Shown in pieces: positions 37,480 through 48,301 of a DNA stretch of 64,000 nucleotides. The stretch lies in contig NZ_JPOG01000001.1 of the NCBI RefSeq assembly GCF_000733765.1, positions 1,984,001 through 2,048,000 of the forward strand, given 5' to 3'. Source of the DNA: Algiphilus aromaticivorans DG1253. GTDB lineage: Bacteria; Pseudomonadota; Gammaproteobacteria; Nevskiales; Nevskiaceae. A program made the translations under genes and the position numbers. Below the pieces are notes generated by a model. The model searched no databases and was not told where the DNA came from. It was given only the letters and a program-made list of their open reading frames with translations. Each line of letters begins with the position of its first letter. The stretch's first letter is position 1.

Positions 37480-38419
37480 CCCGGTAGTACCGCAGTAGCT
37501 GGCGCAGATCCCGATGGCCCGTGGCGCGCGCCAGATCGTGAATGTCCAGGCGCTTCGCCATGCGGGTGATGGCCGTGGCCCGGCTGTCGTGGAAGGTGAA
37601 CTGCCCCTCCAGCCCTGCCCGCCGGCGCAGCTTGCGGAACGTCGCGTCGAAGGTGCCCGCCTCGATCGGGAACGGCCGGCCGCGGTCCATCGGTTCCAGG
37701 ATGGCGACCGCCGCCCGTGACAGCGGCACGTCGCGCTGGCTGCCGTTCTTCGTCTTCGGCAGCCGCACGTATTTCTTCTCGAGGAAGATGCAGTCTCCGG
37801 TCAGGCCGCGGATCTCCCCAGCGCGCATGGCCGTCTCCAGCGCCAGGTCGAAGGCCGCTGCCACCATCTGCTGCACCGTCTCCGGCTTCACGCCACGCTG
37901 GTAGCGCGCCACCGCGAATATCAGCACGGCCTGTTCCTCGCTGACCAGCTGCTCGCGCGCCGGTGGCGCCGGGGGCTTGCGCACGTCGCGCACCGGATTC
38001 TCGCGCGTCCAGCGCCACTCACGGCGCGCCATCTCCCACACGGACGACAGCAGGGTGAGCTCACGCAGCACGGAGCCCGGCCCGACCTCACGAAGGCGCT
38101 GGTCACGCCAGGCCGCAATCTGATCCGGCTGGACGTCGACCAGCATGTCATCGGCGAACACCATGTCGCGCTCGAAGCGCTTGAGGCGCACCGTCTCCCA
38201 CCGTTCGCCCGGCTTCGTTGGGCTCACCTCCTCGCGGTACTTCTCCATCGCCGCGCGCAGCGTCTGCCGGCCGCCGGCTCGCCCGGAGCGTAACCGCTCC
38301 TCGATCTCCTCGGCCCAGGCGCGCGCTTCGGCCTTCGTCCGGCACGTCTTCGTCCGGCGCTCGCCGCGCACATAGACCTCGACCGTCCAGCGGTCACCCC
38401 GCTTGCGGTAGCTCGCCAC
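37445..38419 (-). CDS. int: Tyrosine integrase
   Basis: A 324-residue site-specific recombinase. An arm-binding-like start (RKRGDRWTVEVYVRGERRT), a core-binding helical domain (about 55-150), and the catalytic domain with Arg199 (TAMRAGEI), Lys222 (PKTKNG), His277 and Arg280 (FHDSRAT), His302 (TGHRD) and Tyr311/312 (YYR). All active-site residues are present. It sits at the prophage end, with repeats upstream of its start. Confidence 0.94.
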   Translation of the reverse strand: MASYRKRGDRWTVEVYVRGERRTKTCRTKAEARAWAEEIEERLRSGRAGGRQTLRAAMEKYREEVSPTKPGERWETVRLKRFERDMVFADDMLVDVQPDQIAAWRDQRLREVGPGSVLRELTLLSSVWEMARREWRWTRENPVRDVRKPPAPPAREQLVSEEQAVLIFAVARYQRGVKPETVQQMVAAAFDLALETAMRAGEIRGLTGDCIFLEKKYVRLPKTKNGSQRDVPLSRAAVAILEPMDRGRPFPIEAGTFDATFRKLRRRAGLEGQFTFHDSRATAITRMAKRLDIHDLARATGHRDLRQLLRYYRATASDIAGRLD

Positions 38420-38429
38420 CCCTTCTCCC

Positions 38430-38472
38430 TGACGTAGTTCTTGACGGAGTTATGCGGGAGAAACTACGTCAA
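38430..38472. repeat. Repeated motif TGACGTAGTT upstream of integrase
   Basis: TGACGTAGTT at 38,430-38,439, a close copy TTGACGGAGTT at 38,441-38,451, and the reverse copy AACTACGTCA at 38,462-38,471. The spacing of direct and inverted copies just outside int resembles integrase arm sites or an int operator. No exact attachment core can be named from one end only. Confidence 0.6.
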
Positions 38473-38631
38473 GACGGGAACAGTAGGGAATAGCGCGCGT
38501 CACGCTTCGATCGCAAGCGGCTGATTTCAGGGGCTATTGGGAAGCGCCGGGCGGCGCCGTCGCTGGTCAGGAATTAGCCAGCAGTGCCTCTCCTCGGCAC
38601 CAGCCAGCAAGGCGATCAGCGATCGCACCGG

Positions 38632-38658
38632 AAAGGGAAGCCAAACGGCTTCCCTTTT
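38632..38658. terminator. Terminator between purA and the prophage
   Basis: Stem AAAGGGAAGCC, four-base loop, GGCTTCCCTTT, with T-rich end on the plus strand and a shorter one on the minus strand. It likely ends purA transcription and shields the prophage from it. The stretch 38,480-38,744 holds no gene or tRNA that I can recognise. Confidence 0.72.
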
Positions 38659-38744
38659 TCGTTGGAGCACTCCAGCGGCGAGCGGACAATAGCAGCCCGA
38701 GCGGGTTACCGCGCAGCGCGTGAGTGGGTCGACAACGTTGTGGC

Positions 38745-40052
<1,308 letters not shown>

Positions 40053-40078
40053 CTAGCGGTCAGCCACGCGCAGCGGCT

Positions 40079-41056
40079 TCAGGCCGATGCCAGCAGTTCA
40101 TTGATGTCGGCCGAAAAGCCTGTCGCCGGACGCGGCGCACCGAAGACGTCGCCGATGCCGTCATAGCGGCCGCCGCGCGCCAGCTCGCGCGCACTGTCGG
40201 CCCCAAAAGCGGCAAAGCTCAGGCCGGTCTGATAGCGGTAACCGCGCAGCTCCGAGAGATCGACGTGCAGGTTCGCACCGCGGTCGGCCAGCGCCATCGT
40301 GACGGCGTCCAGCGCATCCAGCGCTGCGCCCACTGCCGGCGTCGATGGCAGTGCCGCGCGCGCTGCCGGCAGTACCTTCTCCGGTGGGCCGTGCAGGCTC
40401 ACCAGCTGCGCCAATGCGTCGCGGGTTGCCTCGGGCAGCGCCGCCGCGCGCAGCCAGTCCGCAAGTTCCGGCTCGCATTTGCGCTGCAGGATGTCGAACA
40501 GTACCTGCTCGTCCGCCGGCCGCAGACCTGTCTCGGCGACCAGGTCCTGATAGATCCCCATGTGCCCGAGATCGAGCAGCGGCTGGCGCACGCCGGCCAG
40601 CGACAGCGTCTGCGCCATCAGGTCGATGATCTCGAGATCGGCGTTCAGCGACGCGTCGCCGAAGAGCTCGCAGCCGGCCTGGCGCGGCGCGCGAGCGCCC
40701 CCCGGCGTATCGGGGTGGGTGCGCAGTACCGAACCGAGATAGCACAGGCGCACGGCCTCGTCGCCGGCGAATCGCGTGGCGGCGATACGCGCAGCCTGAG
40801 GCGTCATATCCGCCCGCAGGCCGAGCATCCGACCACTCACCGGGTCCACGAAGCGGAAGGTCTGATCCTCGAGATCCTCGCCGGCGCCCACCAGGAGACT
40901 GTCGAGGTGCTCGACCAGCGGCGTCAGGATCAGGCCGTACCCCCGCTCTCGATAACAGTCGAGCAGGCGTCGGCGCAGCTCCTCGGCGAGCCAGGCCGCC
41001 TCCGGCAGCAGCTCTTCGACGCCGTCCGGCAGGAACTCGGCGCGGCGCGCGCTCAC
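40079..41056 (-). CDS. hisZ: ATP phosphoribosyltransferase regulatory subunit
   Basis: A 325-residue HisRS-like protein without tRNA function: PDGVEELLPEAAWLAEELRR start, FRFVDPVSGRMLGLRADMT and RADMTPQAARIAATR (motif 2), QAGCELFG. It pairs with short HisG for the first step of histidine synthesis. The gene lies beside purA as in Pseudomonas. Its ATG overlaps the DUF2065 stop (ATGA). Confidence 0.93.
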   Translation of the reverse strand: MSARRAEFLPDGVEELLPEAAWLAEELRRRLLDCYRERGYGLILTPLVEHLDSLLVGAGEDLEDQTFRFVDPVSGRMLGLRADMTPQAARIAATRFAGDEAVRLCYLGSVLRTHPDTPGGARAPRQAGCELFGDASLNADLEIIDLMAQTLSLAGVRQPLLDLGHMGIYQDLVAETGLRPADEQVLFDILQRKCEPELADWLRAAALPEATRDALAQLVSLHGPPEKVLPAARAALPSTPAVGAALDALDAVTMALADRGANLHVDLSELRGYRYQTGLSFAAFGADSARELARGGRYDGIGDVFGAPRPATGFSADINELLASA

Positions 41057-41244
41057 AGCAGACGCACCAGCTGCAGGATGATCAACCCGCCGACGATCGC
41101 ACTGACGCCAACAAAGCGCAGTTGCCGATCATCCAGTGAGGCCAATCGCAGCATGGTCTCCCGCCAGCGCGACGGTGCCGCGAAGGGCAACAGCCCTTCG
41201 ATGACCAGCACCAGCGCCAGCGCCCGGAAGAGATCCTCCCACAC
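41053..41244 (-). CDS. DUF2065 (YjeT) membrane protein
   Basis: A 63-residue inner-membrane protein with two segments (LALVLVIEGLLPFA, and VSAIVGGLIILQLVRLL) and the family motif EGLLPF, then W-R. It lies between hflC and hisZ, as in Pseudomonas, or hflC and purA, as in Escherichia. Function unknown. Confidence 0.9.
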   Translation of the reverse strand: MWEDLFRALALVLVIEGLLPFAAPSRWRETMLRLASLDDRQLRFVGVSAIVGGLIILQLVRLL

Positions 41245-41253
41245 GGCGCCCCC

Positions 41254-42123
41254 TTATCGATCCGACTTCGGATTGAAGTAACGGAAGAGTTCGCCGTCAG
41301 GCTCCAGGACCATGACGTTATCTTCGGAGGCAAAGGCCTCGCGATAGACATTCAGCGAGCGGTAGAAACGGTAGAACTCGGCATCCTTGCCGTAGGCGTC
41401 GGCATAGACCTCGGCCGAGCGCGCGTCACCGGCACCGCGGATCTCCTCGGCCTTCTTGTAGGCCTCGGCCAGGATGACCTCGGCCTCGCGGTCGGCGCTG
41501 GCGCGAATCTCTTCGGCACGCTCGGCGCCGCGGGCGCGGAAATCCGCCGCCACGCGCTGGCGCTCGGCACGCATGCGCTGGTAGACCGATTCACTGACCT
41601 GATCCGGCAGATCGATGACCTTGACGCGAACATCGACGATGGTCACGCCCAGCTCCTGCACCGGCTCCTTGGTGCTGGCCTGCACGGTCTGCATGATGGC
41701 GTTGCGCTCGTCGGAGACGGCCTCGCGAATCGTGCGCTTGGCGAACTGATCGCGCATCGCGCGATTCATGATCGAAGCGAGGCGATCGCGAGCCACCATT
41801 TCCTGGCCACCGGTGGCGCGATAGAACTCGCGCAGGTCCGCCACCTCCCACTTGACGTAGTAGTTGACCTTGACCTGCTTCTTCTCCGACGTCAGGAATT
41901 CCTGCGGCTGTGAGTCGAGGCTCATGATGCGCCGCTCGACGCGACGCACGTTCTGCACGAAGGGCGTCTTGAAGTGCAGCCCCGGTTCGTAGTCCAGACC
42001 CTGGACCTCGCCGAACTGGAAGAGGATGACGCGCTCGCGTTCGTCGACGATGAAGAAGGACTGGCTGAGGGTAAAAAGACCCAACAACACCAGTCCGATC
42101 ACGAAGATTTGACGGTTACTCAT
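41254..42123 (-). CDS. hflC: HflC protease modulator
   Basis: A 289-residue SPFH-domain protein. N-terminal anchor (FVIGLVLLGLFTLSQSFFIV), then VDERERVILFQFGEV, and the coiled-coil region with ADREAEVILAEAYKKAEEI. Forms the HflKC cage around FtsH in the inner membrane. Coupled to hflK (ATGA). Confidence 0.96.
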   Translation of the reverse strand: MSNRQIFVIGLVLLGLFTLSQSFFIVDERERVILFQFGEVQGLDYEPGLHFKTPFVQNVRRVERRIMSLDSQPQEFLTSEKKQVKVNYYVKWEVADLREFYRATGGQEMVARDRLASIMNRAMRDQFAKRTIREAVSDERNAIMQTVQASTKEPVQELGVTIVDVRVKVIDLPDQVSESVYQRMRAERQRVAADFRARGAERAEEIRASADREAEVILAEAYKKAEEIRGAGDARSAEVYADAYGKDAEFYRFYRSLNVYREAFASEDNVMVLEPDGELFRYFNPKSDR

Positions 42124-43286
42124 CAGCGGGTCCCCCGGCTGCGGCTTCTGGGATCGGGCAACGTGGTGGTGTTACCGCTACCGCCACCACCCAGGATGCC
42201 GCCACTCGAGTTGCTGCTGCCGCTGCTCTTGCCACCGGATTTCTGCATACGATTCAGCATCTGCTCGATGGGCAGCATCATCACCGATCCGGAACCGTCC
42301 ACATCCACCAGCACCGTGCTGGTCGTCGACAGCACCTCGGACATCACGTCGAAGTAGAGCCGGTCACGCGTGATCTCGGGGGCCTGGCGTACCTCCGCGA
42401 CGAGCTGCGTGAAGCGCGAAGCGTCACCCTGGGCACGTGCGACGACGCGCTCGCGGTAACCCTCCGCCTGCTCGGCCAGCCGCGCCGCTTCACCGCGGGC
42501 GCGCGGAATGCGCTCGTTGGCGTAGGCCTCGGCCTCGTTGATCTGGCGCACCTGATCCTCGCGCGCCTTGATGGCGTCGAAGAAGGCGTCCTGCACCTGA
42601 GCGGGCGGCTTGGCGTCGGTCAGGTTGACGTTGGTCACGAACAGGCCCGTGCCGTAGCTCTCCAGGATCTCCTGCAGCCGATCGCGGGTGATGTTCGCCA
42701 CCTGGTCGCGCGCGTCGACCAGGGTGTAGTCCAGCGTGTTCTGACCTACCACCTCGCGCAGCGCGCTCTTGGTCGCCTGCGACAGCGTCTCGTCCGGGTT
42801 ACGGACATTGAAGAGATAGGCCTCGACGTCCGAGACGCGATACTGCACGCGCAACTCGACCTCGACGATGTTCTCGTCCTTGGTGAGCATCAGCGTGCGG
42901 TCGGAGGCCTCGCGGATCTCGGTGACGTTGATCGTCTCGACCCGCTGGATCGGCGCCGGGATATGCCAGCGCAGGCCGGGCTGCGTCACCGTCGTGAAGG
43001 CACCGAATGTCATCACGACGCCCTGCTCCCGCTCATCGACGATGTAGAAGCCCGAAGCCAGCCAGAGCGCGACGATGATGCCGCCGAGCACGATGGCCGC
43101 CCCCATCAGGGGGCCCTTGCCAGGGCCGCCGGAACCGCCACTGCCGCCGCCATTACCGCGGCCGGTGAAGCGCTCCTTGAAACGCTTCAGCATCTGCTCA
43201 AGATCAGGGGGCGAATTGGACCCGTTGGACCCGCGACCGCCGGACCCCCAGGGATCCTTGCCGCCGCCCGGTTCGTTCCACGCCAT
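42123..43286 (-). CDS. hflK: HflK protease modulator
   Basis: A 387-residue SPFH protein. Gly-rich cytoplasmic start (GGGKDPWGSGGRGSNG), one membrane segment (AAIVLGGIIVALWLASGFYI), SPFH domain (VDEREQGVVMTFGAFTT) and a Gly/Ser/Asn-rich tail. Partner of HflC. Length slightly below that of E. coli HflK (about 420). Confidence 0.96.
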   Translation of the reverse strand: MAWNEPGGGKDPWGSGGRGSNGSNSPPDLEQMLKRFKERFTGRGNGGGSGGSGGPGKGPLMGAAIVLGGIIVALWLASGFYIVDEREQGVVMTFGAFTTVTQPGLRWHIPAPIQRVETINVTEIREASDRTLMLTKDENIVEVELRVQYRVSDVEAYLFNVRNPDETLSQATKSALREVVGQNTLDYTLVDARDQVANITRDRLQEILESYGTGLFVTNVNLTDAKPPAQVQDAFFDAIKAREDQVRQINEAEAYANERIPRARGEAARLAEQAEGYRERVVARAQGDASRFTQLVAEVRQAPEITRDRLYFDVMSEVLSTTSTVLVDVDGSGSVMMLPIEQMLNRMQKSGGKSSGSSNSSGGILGGGGSGNTTTLPDPRSRSRGTR

Positions 43287-43340
43287 TGTCAGCTCCGTAT
43301 GGGGAAGTTCGGCCCGTTCGAGCCGTTAAAGAAGCACAGT

Positions 43341-44648
43341 TTAGCAGTCCGCCTGCCGCGCCGGATCAGCTGTCGCGGCGTCCCACGGGATACCGGCAGC
43401 CGCACACATGCGTTGCAGCTGCTCGCGCGGCATGTGCAACCGCAGTCGCATGGTGCCGTTGGCATCCGCAGTCTCCGAGCGCACCGCATGGGCGTCATAG
43501 AGTCGGGCGCGCAGCCGCGCTTCTTCCGGCGGCAGGTAGATATCGATCTCCTCCATGCCACCATGGAAGAAAGCGCGCACCGCCTCGCGCAGCCGGTCCA
43601 GGCCATCTCCGGAAACGGCCGAGACCGCGACACGCCGGCCCTCGCCCGCCGTGTCGAGTTCGCGATCTTCCTGCGGCAGTAGATCGGTCTTGTTACAGAC
43701 CATGATGCGCGGTACCTCATCGGCGCCGATCTCATGCAGCACGGCCTCCACCTGCTCGATGCGTTGTTCGCGCTCGGGGTCGGACCAGTCGACAACGTGC
43801 AACAGCAGCTCGGCTTCTCGGGTTTCCTCCAGCGTTGCGCGGAAGGCAGCCACCAGATCCGGCGGCAGATCCCGGATAAAGCCCACGGTATCGGCGAGCA
43901 CGACGTGATTGCCCGGGTCGAGGGTGAAGCGGCGCAGCGTCGGATCCAGGGTGGCGAAGAGCTGCTTCGAGGCAAAGGTATCGCCGGTAGTCAACGCGTT
44001 GAAGAGCGTCGACTTGCCTGCATTGGTGTACCCGACCAGCGAAACCGTCGGTGTCTCATTGCGCTGGCGCGATGCGCGAGAGCGCGCGCGGCGATTGCGC
44101 ACGGTATCCAATCGCTTCTCGAGCATGCGCATGCGGTCGCGGATCAGGCGACGGTCGGTCTCGAGCTGGGATTCACCGGGGCCGCGCAGACCGATGCCGC
44201 CCTTCTGTCGCTCAAGGTGAGACCAGCCGCGCACCAGGCGCGTTGCCAGATGCTGCAGCTGCGCCAGCTCGACCTGCAACTTGCCCTCGTGCGTGCGCGC
44301 GCGCGAAGCAAAGATGTCGAGGATCAGCCCGGCGCGGTCCAGCACGCGACAGCAGAGCAAACGCTCCAGGTTGCGCTCCTGGCTGGGCGACAGGTCGTGG
44401 TTGAAGACCACCAGATCGGCGTCCTCGGCAGCGACCAGCTCGGCGATCTCTTCGGCCTTGCCGCGCCCTACGAAGTGGCGCGGATCCGGCTTCTGGCGCC
44501 GACCGCCGACGCACTGCCGCACCTCGGCGCCCGCCGAGCGCGCCAGCTCGACGAACTCGGCCGTATCGGCCTCGGTATCGGTACCCGGAAAGCTGACATG
44601 CACCAGGATGGCGGTCTGGCCAACCGCAGTGGCCTCGTGCTCAATCAT
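43341..44648 (-). CDS. hflX: GTPase HflX
   Basis: A 435-residue ribosome-splitting GTPase. N-terminal nucleotide-binding-like domain (FVGRGKAEEIAELV), Walker A GYTNAGKS at 206-213, DTVGFI at 253, NKTD in the C-terminal part. Helps rescue stalled ribosomes. It follows hfq, as in related bacteria. Confidence 0.96.
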   Translation of the reverse strand: MIEHEATAVGQTAILVHVSFPGTDTEADTAEFVELARSAGAEVRQCVGGRRQKPDPRHFVGRGKAEEIAELVAAEDADLVVFNHDLSPSQERNLERLLCCRVLDRAGLILDIFASRARTHEGKLQVELAQLQHLATRLVRGWSHLERQKGGIGLRGPGESQLETDRRLIRDRMRMLEKRLDTVRNRRARSRASRQRNETPTVSLVGYTNAGKSTLFNALTTGDTFASKQLFATLDPTLRRFTLDPGNHVVLADTVGFIRDLPPDLVAAFRATLEETREAELLLHVVDWSDPEREQRIEQVEAVLHEIGADEVPRIMVCNKTDLLPQEDRELDTAGEGRRVAVSAVSGDGLDRLREAVRAFFHGGMEEIDIYLPPEEARLRARLYDAHAVRSETADANGTMRLRLHMPREQLQRMCAAAGIPWDAATADPARQADC

Positions 44649-44666
44649 GCGGGCATCGCGGCGATA

Positions 44667-44915
44667 TCAGCTCTCCGACTGCTCTTCGCTGTCGTCGATG
44701 TCGGCGACACGCACCGGTCGCGCCGGCACAATCGTGGAAATAGCGTGCTTGTAGACCATCTGGCTGACCGCATTGCGCAGCAGCACGACGAACTGGTCGA
44801 AGGATTCCACCTGCCCCTGCAACTTGATCCCGTTAACCAGATACACCGAGACCGGGATGCGTTCCTTGCGCAGCGTGTTGAGGAAGGGCTCCTGCAACGT
44901 CTGTCCTTTGGTCAT
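44667..44915 (-). CDS. hfq: RNA chaperone Hfq
   Basis: An 82-residue Sm-like hexamer subunit. Sm1 [20 protein letters not shown] (within residues 25-45), Sm2 [14 protein letters not shown], and an acidic tail ([11 protein letters not shown]). Pairs sRNAs with mRNAs. ATG overlaps the miaA stop (ATGA). Confidence 0.97.
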   Translation of the reverse strand: MTKGQTLQEPFLNTLRKERIPVSVYLVNGIKLQGQVESFDQFVVLLRNAVSQMVYKHAISTIVPARPVRVADIDDSEEQSES

Positions 44916-45940
44916 GCCTGCTTTCCTTTTATGTTGGTCTCGCGGCTGCTGTGCGCCGCGATAGTTCTTTGAACTTCATTATCACACCATGCAGCAGCGG
45001 CTGCTGCTGCACCCCCTGTGCTCTGGACATTGAACACCGCGTCGCCATCGTGCACAAGCACCCGCTCCACCAGCCCGCTTCGCAGCCAGGTCGTCTGACG
45101 CTTGGCGAGCTGGCGCGTGGCCTTGATGGCCGCCGCCGTCGCACTCTCAAGGCTGCATTGCCCATCGAGATACTGCCAAAGCTGACGATAACCGACCGCC
45201 CGGATGGCCGTTAGTTCCGCGTGCAGATCGCCGCGGGCGTGCAGCGCGCGCACTTCGGCCAGCAGGCCGGCTTCCAGCATGACCTCAAAACGCTCGGCGA
45301 TGACCGCACGCAGCGCTTCGCGCTCCAAGGGCTCCCAACGCACCACGCGCAGCGGACCGAGCGCCGCCACCGGCCGCCCCCCATCCTGCAGAGCGCTGGC
45401 GCGCCCGCCGCTGAGCGCCACGATCTCCAGCGCGCGCTGGATGCGGCTACTGTCGTTGGGATGCAGCTGCGCGGCCCGCACCGGGTCCTTCTTCGCCAGC
45501 TCGGCGTGCAGCGCCGGCCAGCCCTCGGCTTCGGCCTTTGCGGCGATCCGAGCGCGCAGCGCCGGATCGGCCGAAGGTAGATCGGAGAGGCCGCCGAAAA
45601 GCGCGCGAAAATAGAGCATCGTCCCGCCGCACAGCACCGGCACCCGGCCGCGGTCGCGAATCTCGGCCATGCAGCCGGCGGCGTCGATGGCGAACTGAGC
45701 CGCCGAATAAGTCTCGGCGGGGTCACGGATATTGATCAAATGATGCGCCACGCGCGCCTGCTCTTCGGCGCTGGGCTTGGCGGTACCGATATCCATGCCG
45801 CGATAGACCTGCGCCGAGTCGACGCTGATCAGTTCCCCGCCCAGCCGCTCGCAGAGATCGAGCGCGAAACCCGACTTACCCGAGGCCGTCGGCCCCAGCA
45901 CGACGATCGCCGGAATCTGCGCCACCGTTCTACTGCCCAC
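44912..45940 (-). CDS. miaA: tRNA dimethylallyltransferase MiaA
   Basis: A 342-residue enzyme that adds dimethylallyl to A37 of tRNAs reading U-starting codons. P-loop [14 protein letters not shown], then [19 protein letters not shown], and [13 protein letters not shown]. The tail is longer than in E. coli (316 residues). Overlaps mutL by 11 bases. Confidence 0.96.
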   Translation of the reverse strand: MGSRTVAQIPAIVVLGPTASGKSGFALDLCERLGGELISVDSAQVYRGMDIGTAKPSAEEQARVAHHLINIRDPAETYSAAQFAIDAAGCMAEIRDRGRVPVLCGGTMLYFRALFGGLSDLPSADPALRARIAAKAEAEGWPALHAELAKKDPVRAAQLHPNDSSRIQRALEIVALSGGRASALQDGGRPVAALGPLRVVRWEPLEREALRAVIAERFEVMLEAGLLAEVRALHARGDLHAELTAIRAVGYRQLWQYLDGQCSLESATAAAIKATRQLAKRQTTWLRSGLVERVLVHDGDAVFNVQSTGGAAAAAAAWCDNEVQRTIAAHSSRETNIKGKQA

Positions 45941-47774
45941 GCATGAAGAGCCGATCCAGCGCCGACAGCGGCATCTGCACCCAGGTCGGGCGGCCGTGGC
46001 TGCACTGGCCGGAACGCTCGGTGGCCTCGATATCGCGCAGCAGCTGCGTCATCTCGGGCAGGCTCAGCCGCCGGTGCGCCTTGATGGCGGCCTTGCAGGC
46101 AACATCGGCCAGCACGCGCTGCTGGGCATCCAGTACTTCGCCCAGATGATGGCTGCCCTCGGCATCTACCGCCACGCCCAGCACGCGCTTGAGCAGCGCT
46201 CCGGCGGCCTCGGCCGAGAGGATGGGCGGCGCGGCGCGCAGGCGCAGCTGGCCCGGCGCGCTGCGCTCGATCTCGAGCCCCAGCTCGGCCAGCTCGGCCG
46301 CGCGCTGCTCCCCATAGTCGGCCACATCCTCGGGGACCGTCACGGCCACCGGAACCAGGTACTGCTGCCGCGGAATGGTGCCGGCCGCGTACTGCGCCTT
46401 CAGGCGCTCGAAGAGGATGCGCTCGTGCGCGGCGTGCTGGTCGACCACGACCAGGCCTTCGTTGTTCTGTGCAATCACGTAGATGCCGTGCAGCTGGCCC
46501 AGGGGTTCGCCGAGCGCCGCGCCGCTTGCCGCGCGCGGCGGCACTTGCGGTCCCTCCGACGGCACGTCTTGCGCTGACGCCGTCGCCGCCTCGGTGGCTA
46601 CGGCGGTCTCCGTCCCGGCGGCTTCCCGCGCTTGCGTGGCGGAAAAACCCGACGGCGCGTAGCGCGCCTCGGCCTCGGCAACCCGCACCCAATCCGCTAC
46701 TGATGGCGCTGGCGGAGCCGGCGCATGCCCACCGCCGCTGCCGCCGCCGCGGCCCGCAGCGGGTGCGTACTGATGCTGCCCGGAATCGGGGCGTATGGCG
46801 CCCAGCGCGCGCTGCAGCGACTGCTGCAGGAACTCGTGCACGCGCCCGGAATCGCGGAAACGCACCTCGCGCTTGGCCGGGTGCACATTGACATCGACCC
46901 GCGCCGGATCCAGCGACAGGAAGAGCAGGAAGGCGGGATGGCGCGCGCCATGCAGCACATCGGCATAGGCCCGCCGCACGGCGCCGGCCACAACGCGGTC
47001 GCGCACCGCGCGGCCGTTGAGGAAAAAGTGCTGCATATCGGCCTGCGCGCGCGAGAAGGCCGGCACGCTGATCCAGCCCTGCAGGCTCATGCCCATTGCG
47101 GCGGCCTCGACCGGAATCGCGTTGGCGAAGAATTCCTCGCCAATGAGCTGGCGAGCCCGCGCCTCCAGCGTCTGGGGCGGGCAGCGCCAGAGCGTGCGGC
47201 CGTTGTGCGACAGCGCCATGCCGACATCGGCGCGCGCCAGCGCCAGCCGCTTCAGCGCCTGATCGACATGGCGCGCCTCGGTGGCCTCGGCGCGCAGGAA
47301 CTTGCGCCGCGCCGGCGTATTGCAGAAAAGATCCCGCACCTCCATGGTCGTGCCGAGCGGCTGGGCGTCCGGCGTCAGCTCGCCGTCCAGGCCGCCCTCG
47401 CCGCGCACAGCCCAGCCGTGCTCGGCCTCGGCTGTGCGCGAGGCCAGCTTGAAGCGCGATACCGACAGGATGCTCGCCAACGCCTCGCCGCGGAAGCCGA
47501 AGCTGGCAACGGCCTCCAGATCGTCCAGCGAGGCAATCTTGCTGGTGGCATGGGCGCTGCAGGCCAGCGCCAGTTCATTGGCGTCGATGCCGCAGCCGTC
47601 GTCGCGCACGCGCATCAGCCGCAGCCCGCCCTGCTCCAGATCCACCGACACCGCGCGCGCGCCGGCGTCGAAGCTGTTCTCCACCAACTCCTTGATCACC
47701 GAGGCCGGCCGCTCGACAACCTCACCGGCCGCGATCTGGTTGACCAGTTCTAGCGGGAGACGCTGTATAGACAT
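45930..47774 (-). CDS. mutL: DNA mismatch repair protein MutL, endonuclease type
   Basis: A 614-residue GHKL ATPase. [11 protein letters not shown] at 29-39, DDGCGI at 58-63, GFRGEAL at 93-99. A Gly/Ala/Pro linker (about 330-425) leads to the dimerisation domain with the metal-site motif DQHA(X)2E(X)4E at residues 445-456, ACK at 559-561 and CSHGRP at 591-596. This is the endonuclease-active form found where MutH is missing. It nicks DNA near mismatches after MutS. Confidence 0.96.
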   Translation of the reverse strand: MSIQRLPLELVNQIAAGEVVERPASVIKELVENSFDAGARAVSVDLEQGGLRLMRVRDDGCGIDANELALACSAHATSKIASLDDLEAVASFGFRGEALASILSVSRFKLASRTAEAEHGWAVRGEGGLDGELTPDAQPLGTTMEVRDLFCNTPARRKFLRAEATEARHVDQALKRLALARADVGMALSHNGRTLWRCPPQTLEARARQLIGEEFFANAIPVEAAAMGMSLQGWISVPAFSRAQADMQHFFLNGRAVRDRVVAGAVRRAYADVLHGARHPAFLLFLSLDPARVDVNVHPAKREVRFRDSGRVHEFLQQSLQRALGAIRPDSGQHQYAPAAGRGGGSGGGHAPAPPAPSVADWVRVAEAEARYAPSGFSATQAREAAGTETAVATEAATASAQDVPSEGPQVPPRAASGAALGEPLGQLHGIYVIAQNNEGLVVVDQHAAHERILFERLKAQYAAGTIPRQQYLVPVAVTVPEDVADYGEQRAAELAELGLEIERSAPGQLRLRAAPPILSAEAAGALLKRVLGVAVDAEGSHHLGEVLDAQQRVLADVACKAAIKAHRRLSLPEMTQLLRDIEATERSGQCSHGRPTWVQMPLSALDRLFMRGQ

Positions 47775-48076
47775 GTAGGAACGTGTTCGGCCACGAGAGG
47801 CACGGATGGAAAACCGCAGATTGCGGGCGATCGAGCCGCTTCAAGAAGTGGCGGGGCCACAGATTCGCATAGATGGCGAGATCGGGGGAATGGACGACTC
47901 GCGGCTTTGCGGCGAACCACGAGGCGCCCCTACTGGCGCCACTTCCCCATACCGCAAAGCTGCCGCACATATCCGGGACAGAATATAGATTTCCCCAAAC
48001 ACCGCAGCGAGAGACCATGCCGACGCACTGCAGCGAGAGGCCGTACCGACGGACGCGTCCGCACACCGCCCTGATG
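47775..48076. other. Intergenic region upstream of mutL
   Basis: No gene is visible. A nested inverted repeat (47,901-47,963) has outer arms GCGGCTTTGCGG/CCGCAAAGCTGC (one mismatch) and an inner GGCGCC pair. It may end the DUF899 transcript. A promoter for mutL should lie to the left of it, but no clear box stands out. CCACAGATTCGCA at about 47,859 is similar to the sequence at 51,075. Confidence 0.5.
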
Positions 48077-48301
48077 CTATGACGGCCTCCGCCCGGACAG
48101 CGCCCGGACCCAGGGAGCCAGATGGAAGAAGCTCATCAGCAGGTACATCAGGACCATTTCGCTCAACGGCCACGCCCCTTGTCCGACCGAGCAGAGGGCA
48201 ATCCGGCCATCGCCGGCAATACCGCTCACCAGCGCCATGCCCGCAAAGATCGGGGCGGCCGCCAGGCCGAGCCAGTCGGCCGCGTCGATGGCATCAGCCA
48301 T
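48077..48301 (-). CDS. Small membrane protein next to DUF899
   Basis: A 74-residue protein with two membrane segments (LGLAAAPIFAGMALVSGIAG and SEMVLMYLLMSFFHLAPW). Starts within the end of the DUF899 gene (eight-base overlap), so it is co-expressed with it. Family not recognised. Confidence 0.7.
   Translation of the reverse strand: MADAIDAADWLGLAAAPIFAGMALVSGIAGDGRIALCSVGQGAWPLSEMVLMYLLMSFFHLAPWVRALSGRRPS

Larger units (their letters stand above)
1..38480. mobile_element. Prophage (podovirus-like), left end outside the window
   Basis: Packaging, capsid, connector, lysis, replication, recombination, repressor and integrase genes occupy this stretch without any host gene. The integrase (ending at 37,445, starting at 38,419) marks the right end. 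The first host gene is purA, whose 3' end is at 38,745, so the right attachment site should lie between 38,420 and 38,744. The left end is not in the window. A P22-type portal, connector-like proteins and the lack of a visible tape-measure gene suggest a short-tailed virion; this is inference because the left part is missing. All modules look intact, so the element may be inducible. Confidence 0.93.

Noticed and set aside
38480-38744. tRNA gene as attachment site at the right prophage end
   Set aside because: No tRNA arms or GTTCGA loop found on either strand.
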